DNA of 60,000 nt from Symsagittifera roscoffensis (lineage: Eukaryota; Xenacoelomorpha; Acoela; Convolutidae), in NCBI RefSeq assembly GCF_963678635.1, contig NC_087068.1, positions 5,293,079 to 5,353,078 on the forward strand, read 5' to 3'. The notes below the pieces were generated by a model. That model did not search any database. It saw only the letters and a list, made by a program, of their open reading frames with translations, and was not told where the DNA came from. Positions within the stretch are counted from its first letter, which is position 1; each line of letters begins with the position of its first letter. The position numbers and the translations under genes are program-made. Below, piece after piece: positions 1 through 9,000 of this stretch.

Positions 1-972
1 ATGTTGAGTAAGGTTGTTTAATTTAACTGTGATTTCAAACTTTAATTGTAAACTGTTTTGTTGGAGTATTTGGATATTGTGATCACGGATATCGTCGTGA
101 ATGTCTTGTCGGTATTGTAATCTATTAAGTGCCCAGTTGTGGAGGCGATTTCTTTCTAGATGTTGTCCAAATAATGGTGGAGGGGCTGTAAATGTATTCC
201 AATCTAGTCTTAAAGGGATATTTGTTGATGATTGTTCTTGATATCTGGCGTCGAGATTATTTGGAAAATTTAAGTTAAAAGGTGGTGGTGAAATCTGGCT
301 TATTGATGGTGTTGATGGTAGTGATAATGTTTCTGGTAGTGATGAGGATGTTGTTGTATCCGTAGAAAGATCTATTGGATCATTGACTAAATTTAATTCA
401 CCTTGTGTAAATGAATGTGTTGTCCAATATGGTAGTCGTGATGCCTGGTTTGGGGGGTTAAAGGGATTTTCACGTATTTGTTCAGATGTTGGTGTTGAAC
501 CTAAGTAATCTGATGGTAGGCTTGAGGTGCTACGTTGTGAAAGAAGCGTAGGGGTTTCTGGTAATATACCAATGGGGTTTTCTGGAGTGTTTTGTGATGG
601 GGATTGAGGTATATCAAAATGAACTCGGGGAGTTAGAAAATTCCTGTTCCGTCGAGGATGTATAATTTGTCTATTTATTTCGACTGTATTTTGGTTTTGA
701 ATAGGATTTCTTATTCTACTTAATTCTTGTGGTAGTGTTGGGTATAAGTTATATGTTGGTTCGCTTAGAGGTGCTTGTCGTTGAACTGGTTCTAGTGGTT
801 CTGATAAACGAGCGTGTCGTTCTTCAAAAGTGTATGGGTTATCTTGAAAGGAAATTCGTGTAGATGTTTGAGGATTATTGGTAGTTGAAGGTGTTGTTGG
901 GTTATCTTGGGATGATGTCGGTGAAGACTGACTTGGTGACTTTTGGGTAGCAATTTTTGATAGCTTTTTGGT
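1..972 (-). CDS. Pro/Ser/Thr/Asn-rich ORF of element 1 env region, partial, no methionine seen
   Basis: A frame is open for 324 codons from a stop at 973-975 to the window edge, and none of these codons is ATG. The product is rich in Pro, Ser, Thr, Asn and Gln over its first two thirds, so it is probably disordered. It then becomes more helical and charged (motif QLKFEITVKLNN near the edge). The same protein is recognisable, broken, in element 2 at 22790-23830, so it is a conserved coding region. No signal peptide or membrane segment is visible. Because it lacks a start codon it must begin by splicing, by frameshift from the 58-aa ORF just upstream, or at a non-ATG codon. It could be the N-terminal region of the envelope protein or a separate accessory protein. 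In element 2 the frame ends before the glycoprotein region, which favours a separate protein. Confidence 0.6.
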
Positions 973-992
973 CTATTCTTTTAGTGAAAAAG

Positions 993-1169
993 TTAATGTT
1001 TATTAAAGTATTCTTCTAAGAAAAGAATTAGGAGGATTGTTGCTAGAGCGAATGTGATGATTGCTTTCTTTATACATTTGCATATAGTCAAAATGAGGGA
1101 TGATAGAAATGTTATGAAAATTACAAATAGTAGAAAAATATCAGTTCTACTGAAAATAGTTCGTATCAT
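993..1169 (-). CDS. Small conserved membrane protein of the retroelement (58 aa)
   Basis: The ORF starts at ATG 1169 and ends at TAA 993-995. It encodes a short N-terminal polar piece, a hydrophobic segment at about residues 11-28, a basic CKCIKK linker and a second hydrophobic segment at about residues 36-52, which suggests a two-pass hairpin membrane protein. It is too short for usual ORF calling but is clearly conserved. Element 2 has a 64-aa homologue at 23785-23979 with an almost identical N-terminus (MIRTIFSRTDIFLLF). It begins 10 nt after the stop of the hydrophobic ORF at 1180-1395, and the Pro/Ser/Thr-rich frame opens about 20 nt after it, so the three sit like a polycistronic unit or successive exons. 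I do not recognise its family. It could be a viroporin-like or leader-peptide protein, which is only inference. Confidence 0.6.
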   Translation of the reverse strand: MIRTIFSRTDIFLLFVIFITFLSSLILTICKCIKKAIITFALATILLILFLEEYFNKH

Positions 1170-1179
1170 TTAGACAATT

Positions 1180-1395
1180 TTATAAATCGTACCTGTGGAT
1201 ATAATCAAGGGTTTTTGAAAGTTGGAGAAATAGTTCGAATATAGTGTAGAAAATTAAAAAAATATTACAAAAAATGATTAAGAGTATTAGAAAAGATTCA
1301 AGGATATCAAAAAGAAATATTATGAAAGTTTCAAGTATCGTAAAAAATTGTTTGAGGTTTGTGATAATTTTAGTGACTGTTTGATAGAAGATCAT
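1180..1395 (-). CDS. Hydrophobic 71-aa ORF of element 1
   Basis: The 71-aa product is mostly Ile, Leu, Phe and Thr, with an almost continuous hydrophobic core at about residues 18-56 that could hold two membrane helices. It starts at ATG 1395, and its stop lies 10 nt before the start of the 58-aa membrane ORF. In element 2 the matching stretch (about 24000-24200) gives a similar Phe/Leu/Ile-rich pattern in one frame but with stops, so the ORF may be real and decayed there. Low-complexity AT-rich DNA can also produce such a frame by chance. I do not recognise the protein. Confidence 0.35.
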   Translation of the reverse strand: MIFYQTVTKIITNLKQFFTILETFIIFLFDILESFLILLIIFCNIFLIFYTIFELFLQLSKTLDYIHRYDL

Positions 1396-1900
1396 TTAAG
1401 AAATGGCTTCGTGATCGAATATTTTTTGTTGTTTGGGGCAATTTTCAAGTGTGGTCGGATTATTTATTAGTTTTTTGACAAGTGGGTTGAGTTTTGTAAA
1501 AAATTGTTGGGGGCAATTTTTATGGTGATCGGGAGGTCTTCTTTGTCTTTATTTTCATTTGTCAAATGATCTGGGGTATTTTTGAGATTTTTATACTTTA
1601 GGCTAAATAAAATGGTCGTTCTTTTACTTTAGGCTAATTTAACATATTTGTTTGGGGGGTATTTGAGGGCTGAGTTGGGGAAATATTGTTGATCTTTGGT
1701 TTATTAGATAAGGGAGGGTTATGATATTATGGTGATATTTATTTTAGTTGTCAAGTTGGAGTGGTTTGCTTATTTTTGACCTGGAGGTCGTAGAGTTATA
1801 GTTATAGATATGCCTGGAGTTTAATATTTTTCGTCTAGTTGGTTTGTGTTAAAGTTATAGAAGGTGACGGATTGGATGAATCCTATTGGCTAATTTTGAA
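1396..1900 (-). other. Conserved non-coding block between basic ORF and membrane ORFs
   Basis: No ORF of note is present. The stretch aligns by eye with 24200-24700 of element 2. Shared landmarks are GGTCGGATT, TTGACAAGTG, GGGCAATTTT, TTTAGGCTAA and GACCTGGAGG followed by a block around ATAGATATGCCTGGAG, all on the plus strand. Conservation of separated words without an open frame suggests an RNA element, an intron carrying splice signals, or an internal priming or packaging site. Which one cannot be told from the sequence. Confidence 0.5.
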
Positions 1901-2298
1901 CTAGAATCGCTGCGTGTTTATCAGCATGTTATCTTGAAAAATGAAAGTGTGAAATGTTTCAGAGGTGCAAAGATTTTTTAAATGTAGAATTGAAGGTTGT
2001 TTTTGAAATTCAACTTTCTTTAATATTTTAGATTGTGGGATGAATACTTTATAATTTTTACGTGGTTGATTTCTAAGTCGTGAAGACTCTCTATGTTCTG
2101 ATTTGTCGATTTGTTTTTGGGGTATTATTTGTTCTGTCATTTTTCTATTTTTTCTTTCTTTTTGAGATGTATTTTGATCGAGATTTTTTGTATTGTTTTT
2201 TGTGGTGTTTGATTTTGTATTTTGATTTCCGAGGTGAATATCATTTTGTTCCTTTGTTATGTTGTCCGTGTGTGGGTTATTTTGAATAACTTTTAAAC
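1901..2298 (-). CDS. Basic ORF just downstream of pol, probable first exon of spliced mRNA
   Basis: The frame is open from a strong splice acceptor at 2299-2300 to the stop at 1901-1903. The first ATG is at 2140 and would give 79 aa. Upstream of it the frame stays open but has no ATG, as expected if an exon from the leader is joined to it. The product is Lys/Arg/Asn/Gln-rich, with no membrane segment or cysteine motif. A homologous but broken frame lies in element 2 at about 24720-25106; the region KNYKVFIPQSKILKK is nearly the same there, so this is a conserved coding part. I do not recognise it. Position right after pol and a basic character would fit a spliced regulatory or accessory protein, which is inference. 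Confidence 0.5.
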
Positions 2299-2322
2299 CT
2301 GTAAAAGAATATAATTGAGTTA
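2299..2322 (-). promoter_or_regulatory. Splice acceptor after pol (element 1)
   Basis: On the minus strand the pol stop is followed by a pyrimidine tract and TTTTACAG, with the exon starting at 2298. Element 2 keeps the same signal at the same place (CTCTTTCACAG, exon start 25106). This is the usual site for the spliced env mRNA of env-bearing retroelements. A possible donor kept in both leaders is the minus-strand word TAAGTAAGAT (near 10846 in element 1). Confidence 0.6.
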
Positions 2323-5300
2323 GTTCGCGGAGTGCGTATTCTTTTGGATAATAAGGTAATAGGTTATTTCGTATGTGACATCAGTGATTTTATATGTGAC
2401 ATCAGTGGGTTTTGCAATTATTTGGTTTGGTCCTTTACGAAGGGGTTGTAACTTTTTTGAAATTCCTTTTTGAGTATTAAAATTGGGTATTAAAACAAAT
2501 GTTCCAATTTTTAAATCGGAGGCTGGTGTAAAGCGTGAATTTATTTGTTCATTAATATTTTGCCTTTGTAACAACTTTTTTGTTACCTTTTGGTAAATTT
2601 CATTGTGTTTTTTATCTCTGTTTAAAATCCATTCGGTGTGTGTACCGGAGGCTAATTTAAGAATTTGTGGGTGATGAAAATGATCTTCATCGTGTGTATG
2701 TAAGGGTAGGTTATAACAAATTGAGTCTTTATTTGGTTGACAATAACCTTGTGCGTTTTTATGAGAGTTTGCTGTAAACATTATTGGTTTGCGTGGCTTT
2801 TGGTTAAAAACCATTTCATATGGTGACATTCCTAAAGTTGTCGTGATTTGTGAATTATATGCTAAGGGAAATAGTTTTACATCTGCTGACCATTCGGTAT
2901 ATCTTGTATCATTTCCATTGATGATACATCTGAGATATTCTTGTAATGAACGGTTCATACCTTCGACTAAGCCGTTTGTCCAAGGTGCGTGAGATGTACG
3001 TGGTTTGTGTTTAATGTTATATAAATGACATAGTGTGATGATTTCATTATTTATGAATTCTGTACCGTTGTCTGTAACTAAAATTTCTGGTAGTCCGAAT
3101 TTTGCTATCCAGTGTTCATAGAGTGTCGTGTAAGCGTAATAAGCGTTACAATGTGGTACTGGGTTAAGTGCTACATAATGTGTAAATGCGTCAACAATTA
3201 CCATAATGTAGGAGTTTCCTTCGGATGAGGGTGAAATTGGTCCTTTGGTATCAAATGAGATACGATGGTTAAAGTACAAACTTTGTCCTTTAAAATCTTG
3301 TTTTTGTGCTATTTGTTTTCGATTTGGGTAAGGTTTATTTAGTTGACATACTATACAGTCATTGCATAGTACTTTTATCCAAATTGGTGCATTTGGGAAA
3401 TAAAAGTTTTGTATAAAATTTGAATATGTTTTTTCTGATCCAGAGTGTCCTTTAATATTTTGTGTATGTGAAATATTAAAAGCTATAAGAATCATACTTA
3501 AAGGGAGACAGGGAGCTGTAGATTCATTTAGTTTGTATTCTAGAAGGTCTGTGTTTTCGTTAATTGTTGTATTGTTGAATTTTCGAAAATATCGGAGGAG
3601 TGTTTTGTTTCCTAGAATAGTTGAATCTGCTTTGATAGGTTTAGTTTTATATTTGTGCCATGATTTCAGTTGTCGAATTACTGGGTCAAGGTTTTGATAT
3701 TGTTTCAGTGTTGAAATTGTAATTGTTTCTGTTGGGGGGAGAAAAATGTTTTCGATTTCTAATTTAGATAAGGGTATTGTGTCAAGTGGGTCATGGAGGT
3801 CAAAAACTTGATTTATTGTGTATTTTGAATCGTTTGTTTGTGGTCCTGATAAGTTTATTTTATCAGTCAGATTTTCTTTTTCAATTAGTGGAAAATGGTC
3901 TTTTTTAGGCGGGTGTTGTTTTATTCTTTTTTGTTGGGTGTTGTTTTTTATCCATTGTGAATATGGGATTGGTTTAAAAGTTGATGTTCCAAGTAGATCA
4001 ACTTCATAGTGATTATTTTGACAATCTAAATAAAGTGGGAAATGTTGTAAATTATTTATTTGTGATTGTTCAACGTCAGTTTTTACTGCATATTTGCATT
4101 CCAATCGGGGTGATGTTTCATTTTCTGCAAGGTAGAATTTTATGTTTTTGGGTATTTCAACTGTGGTTTTTCGTGTAAATAATTCAGGTGGCGTATTTCG
4201 ACTTAAGGTGTCTGGTAATGCAAGATTTTTTCCTGCGGTCCAAACTATATGTAAGTTTGGGAATTTCATTAAAATGAGTTGAAATCTATAAACTCGGTGG
4301 TTTGGATTAGACTTTTGTGTAAAAAGAAAGATGATTGGTTTATGGTCTGTGAATAGAACTGTGGGATGTTTTGATCCAAGTATCAGAAATTCATATTCTG
4401 TTAGTGTATATATTATGGCTGTACATTCTCTCATTAGAGTTGAGAGTCTTAGTTCTGCTTGAGTGAATAATCGAGAATTTGCTGATATGAGGTTCATTTT
4501 ATTTGTACTATTATGTGATTGTAATAATGCTGCGCCGATGCCAAAGTTCGAAGCATCGCACATTGCATAAAATGGTTGATTTGAATCTGGAATTGTGTTT
4601 GAAATTTGTTCAGTTAGAAGTTTTTTAATTTCTTCAAATCGTGCTTGATGTTCTATATTCCATTCAAAATTATTTTGTTGTCTAAGTATGTTATAGAATG
4701 GTCGTAGATATAATTGCATTTTATAAACATATTTGCTTAAAAAGTTTAACATTCCAAGGAATTCTTGGATTTTCTTTTTATTTGTTGGTGGTTGGAGTTT
4801 TTGAATAGCGTCTATACGTGATTTCAATGGAGTGATTGTTTTTCTTTCTATATTATGCCCTAAGAATTTAACTTTTGTCAAAAAGAAGTGTGATTTATCG
4901 GGGGCGGCCTTCAGATTTTCGTTCTGAAGTATTTGGTGATATTGTTCTAAAACATTGAACATTTCCTCTTTTGTTTGTGATTGCATAAAAACATCGTCTA
5001 AATAGGTGATTGCGTTTTTCTTGAGTATTAGTGGTCGAAAAATTTTGCTCATAAAAGCTGAAAATGCTGCTGGTCCTATGGATATTCCATAGAATAAGCG
5101 GTTGAATTCGTATTGTTGATTTCCAATAACAAATTGTGTTAAGCGTCGTGATTGTTCATCTAATGGCATTTGATTATATGCACTATTCATATCGGCGGTG
5201 GTAAAGTATTTTCCGTTTATTTTTGTTAAAATAACTTGTATTGGTTCAGTGGGCCAATTACACTTTGATTCATCTATGAGTGAGTTGAGGTATCTAGCAT

Positions 5301-6021
5301 CGAGAACAATTTTTAATGATTCTCCTTTGGCTAGAATGATAACAGGGTTGATAAATGTGTTGCCTTTTGGTTGTTCCTCTTTGTTTACTGGTGATATAGT
5401 GTTGTATTGTTCTAAAATGTCGAGTAATCTGTTCACTTTATCGTATAAGTGAATTGGTACTTTACTTGCTCTTTGTTTTTTGAAAACTGCGTCTGGTTTT
5501 AATGGGAGATGTAGTGATGAGCTGATTTTGCCAACATCAAATTTGGATGTTGCATAGACTGATGAATATTTAATTAGCTGTTTTGCTAGTTTTTCAAATT
5601 CGTCTTGTGTTATTTGTGAATGTTGGAAATTAAACATTGTTAAAAATTTCTGTTGATTCTCTCTGTAGTTACTTATGTTGCATGTAGGTTTGAAATATGG
5701 GGTTTTTGTGAAATAATCCGTATTTCTGTTTTCGTTACTTATTATATTATTTATAGATAATTCTTCATTAAGGATTGTGGATTGGCAAATATCTAGTAAT
5801 TGGAGTATATTTTTTACACGATATGCTTTTTCGTGTATTGGTAATATTGTAGCGTTGGTTTCGCAATAGCCTAAAAGTCCTAAAGGTAATGTTACTTGGT
5901 AAGGTGTATTGTTGTATACATGTAAGGAAATAATATCTGAATTCGAGTTTTTCAAATATTTTATTGATGAGATTGTGATTTTGAAAAACTTATGAATAGG
6001 TTTGAATTCAAAATCTGACAT
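2320..6021 (-). CDS. pol: Pol: reverse transcriptase, RNase H and integrase (1233 aa), intact
   Basis: The ORF starts at its own ATG (6021), 28 nt after the gag stop and in a different frame. Reverse transcriptase is marked by TADMNSAYNQMPL and YLDDVF (active-site YLDD at about residues 338-342), and by FLGHNI in the thumb. RNase H shows AMCDASNFGIGAALL (about residue 490) and FTDHKP (about 560). The integrase zinc finger has H...H...C..C at about 847-890. The catalytic D, D and E lie in SFDTKGP (about 922), TDNGTEF (about 984) and GLVEGMN (about 1020). A degenerate GPY/F-like end (LRKGPNQII) is at about 1195, with no chromodomain. There is no protease in this ORF; it lies at the end of gag. 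Near the C-terminus a seven-residue unit is repeated (DVTYKIT, DVTYEIT). No stop or frameshift is present, so the enzyme may be active. Confidence 0.95.
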   Translation of the reverse strand: MSDFEFKPIHKFFKITISSIKYLKNSNSDIISLHVYNNTPYQVTLPLGLLGYCETNATILPIHEKAYRVKNILQLLDICQSTILNEELSINNIISNENRNTDYFTKTPYFKPTCNISNYRENQQKFLTMFNFQHSQITQDEFEKLAKQLIKYSSVYATSKFDVGKISSSLHLPLKPDAVFKKQRASKVPIHLYDKVNRLLDILEQYNTISPVNKEEQPKGNTFINPVIILAKGESLKIVLDARYLNSLIDESKCNWPTEPIQVILTKINGKYFTTADMNSAYNQMPLDEQSRRLTQFVIGNQQYEFNRLFYGISIGPAAFSAFMSKIFRPLILKKNAITYLDDVFMQSQTKEEMFNVLEQYHQILQNENLKAAPDKSHFFLTKVKFLGHNIERKTITPLKSRIDAIQKLQPPTNKKKIQEFLGMLNFLSKYVYKMQLYLRPFYNILRQQNNFEWNIEHQARFEEIKKLLTEQISNTIPDSNQPFYAMCDASNFGIGAALLQSHNSTNKMNLISANSRLFTQAELRLSTLMRECTAIIYTLTEYEFLILGSKHPTVLFTDHKPIIFLFTQKSNPNHRVYRFQLILMKFPNLHIVWTAGKNLALPDTLSRNTPPELFTRKTTVEIPKNIKFYLAENETSPRLECKYAVKTDVEQSQINNLQHFPLYLDCQNNHYEVDLLGTSTFKPIPYSQWIKNNTQQKRIKQHPPKKDHFPLIEKENLTDKINLSGPQTNDSKYTINQVFDLHDPLDTIPLSKLEIENIFLPPTETITISTLKQYQNLDPVIRQLKSWHKYKTKPIKADSTILGNKTLLRYFRKFNNTTINENTDLLEYKLNESTAPCLPLSMILIAFNISHTQNIKGHSGSEKTYSNFIQNFYFPNAPIWIKVLCNDCIVCQLNKPYPNRKQIAQKQDFKGQSLYFNHRISFDTKGPISPSSEGNSYIMVIVDAFTHYVALNPVPHCNAYYAYTTLYEHWIAKFGLPEILVTDNGTEFINNEIITLCHLYNIKHKPRTSHAPWTNGLVEGMNRSLQEYLRCIINGNDTRYTEWSADVKLFPLAYNSQITTTLGMSPYEMVFNQKPRKPIMFTANSHKNAQGYCQPNKDSICYNLPLHTHDEDHFHHPQILKLASGTHTEWILNRDKKHNEIYQKVTKKLLQRQNINEQINSRFTPASDLKIGTFVLIPNFNTQKGISKKLQPLRKGPNQIIAKPTDVTYKITDVTYEITYYLIIQKNTHSAN

Positions 6022-6049
6022 ATAAAATTTTTGTTTGTTTTGTTTTTTA

Positions 6050-9000
6050 TCATATTGGTTTGATTGAAAAATTATAGATGTTTCCTGATAGTGGTTTCAA
6101 GTGTTTTCTTTGTGGGTTATATATTGGGTAAAATTTTGAAAAAAATGGTGGTTGTTTATTTAATCTTTGAAAAAACGTTAGGGATGTGTCTTTTGTTTTT
6201 GTATATTTATCTTTGATTAATATTTTACTATTCAAGATGTTGATTGTTGGTATATATTTAGAGATAAATGGTATTCCAATGATATTATGTTTAATATCAG
6301 TGATATGGAATATTTGTTTAAATGGTTTGGTTAAAATTTTGTTTTGCTCCATTGTTCTTGTGGGGAGAAGAAATAATTGAATTTTTCCGTAGTTTATTAA
6401 TGTTGATCCTTGTGCTGTTGCTAGTTTGCTGGAGGTTTCAAGAGGTGTTAGCTTTGGGTGTAAGGTTTTTATTTCATTCCATGTGGGAATGTTTATTATA
6501 TTTGATTCTGCTCCTGAATCAATTAAAAAATCAATTTCAAGATCTGGTGGTTGAAATTCTTTGCTTTTTGGACTTTCCAAAAGAAATGGTATTGTCCAAA
6601 TTTTTTCTTTGGGTTGTTCTTTTTGTATGTTTTGATAGATGTGATTTGTATTCAAGCATTTTGTTTTTTCTTTCTCATTGGGTTGGTTTGTAGTGTTAAT
6701 TTCATTAGTTTTTTGTGTCGTCGGTGTGGAATGGACGGGTTCAATATAATAATTGTGAAGGAGTTCTGATTGATTCTCATATATGTGTGATGAAAAAGGT
6801 TCTTCATATATAACAGGTTCATAGTCATTTTCGACTTTTATCATGTTGATGGAGAGAGTGTTTTCTGCATCGCTTTCTGAATCTGATGATCCACAGTTTA
6901 TTTGGTTGAGTTGTAACGTATCAGTTACTGTGTCATCAATACCTGGAGGGTCTGATGTTGTTTCTGGATTAGATTGTACTTGATTAATATGTCTTTGATG
7001 TTTAGGTGTACTACTTCTGTGGCGATTATTAGAATTATTATAGTTATTATTATTCCGGTGTGGTGATTGGGAATAATTTCTATAACGATTATTATAACTT
7101 GAGTGTCGATTTTGTGAATTATTTCGCGATCTGTTTTGGTAATTATTGTTTGGTCTGTTATAGTTCGATCTATTATATGAGTTATTCCTTGATTTTTTGT
7201 TCGGGTAATTCTGGTTTCGGTTGTTTGAATAACTTCTATTCCGATTATTTGAGTAGTTTCTATTCCTATTGTATGATGAATTTCGTGATTGATTGTTTGG
7301 ATAATAATTATTTCTTGATTGGGAATTAGATCTAGAAACAAATCGTTGTGTATTTGAATGTGATCTGGAGTAGTTATTTCGACTATTTGGTCTATTGTAG
7401 TGATTTTGTGATGAATTATGCGTGTTTCTTCGTTCTGGTGATCTTCCTCTATAAGTTGAGTTATATGGTGATTGATTTCTTGTATAATTTGTATTGTTCG
7501 GGAGTGGTTTTCCTGAACTGTTGTTGCTGTAGACTGTTTTGTTCGGTAGATTTTGATCTTTTTTCATGTATTGATAGAATGATTTATTTGGTTCTTTATA
7601 TTTTTGAGGTTTATTTTGATTGTCTTGCTGTTTTTGTCTACATTCAGAAATACTATGTCCGTATCGTCGGCAATAATTACACCATTTTTTGAAAGATGGT
7701 TTGCCTTTAAAGTTTGGGTGTTTTTCGTAAATATTGAGTATTTCAGTGATTTTTTCAACGAGATCTGTATCTGATTCCTGTATATTGTTTATATTTGTGG
7801 AAGCTGTTTCAATTCTGTTAACGTATTGTAATTTCAGATTTTCCGTTTCTTCGAGTTTCATTGTGATTTCTGCTTGTTCTAGTTTGTCTACTAGTTTTCG
7901 AAAATCTAAATCGGGTTCTCGAATTGACGAAGGATGGGATGCTCTCTTTTTTATTGCTATTTTCCTTAATTGTGGTGTTAAGGTCATCATTAAGATTTCT
8001 GTCATCTTTGTGTTTTTATAGTCATGTGTATTTAATGAATATGCGTTTCGAACTAGTGTTTCGATTCGTACTGCTAATTGCTTGATGGTTTCGTTTGGTA
8101 ATCTGCGAATTTCATTACATAAAACTCTTTGTTGTTGTTTGTTTCTTTCGGAGTCAAACATTTTTGAAAATTCTTGTGTAAATCTTTTCCAATTTGATTT
8201 TATTTCTATAGGCAATACTGAAAACCATTTTTGAGCTGCGCCATCTAGAATTGTTTGTATTAACGCTGTGCGTCGATGTATCCAGTTTTGATGTAGTGGC
8301 GTATTAATTGGTTCAGGTCCTATATTTAAAATCAAAATTGCTGTGACTGCATTTAAATAGTCTTCTACAGAATATTCAGGGTCTGTTCCTGTGAATACCA
8401 TTAAAGGTTTATTTGATGTTATTGATGATCCACCCATAAGGTATGGATTCATCGTCATTTGTAATGATTCTGCTGCATTTGGCATTTGAGAAAAATTTGA
8501 AAGTTGATTTCTTGTTATTTCGTGTTGTTGAAGATAATATGGGAGTGGTATTTCATTTTGCATTTGTGCTGGTTGGTACGAGTTTGCAATCATTGGGTTT
8601 TGTTGCTGAATTGGTTGAAAAGATTTATTAATTGGGTTTTGTTGTTGAATTGGTTGTTGAATTTGTGTATCTATTGGTTGTGGAGAAAAAATTCTATGAT
8701 ATGTATGTGGTTTCTGTATTCCTTGTCCACGATATTCTTGATTATAGGGTGTAAATATATCTGGTTGTAAGAAATCATCATCTGAGGATAAGTAATCCAT
8801 TTGATAAGATGTTTGTTTTTTATTTTTATTTTGTTGAAAAAATGGATAGTTTTCACTACGATCCTGTGGAGGATGTAAATTTGTTTGGAAATTTACTGAA
8901 TTAGGTGGTGCCATTGGGTTATCCCAGTTTCGAGATCTTGTATAATTACTAAAATTTTTTTGTGGTTGATAATTTGTTTTTGATGGATGTGTGTAATTAT

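Noticed and set aside
6925-7341. 138-codon minus frame rich in Ile and Thr inside gag
   Set aside because: It is an alternative frame of the Arg/Ser/Asn-rich repeat tract. The similar frame in element 2 (33939-34226) has the same cause.
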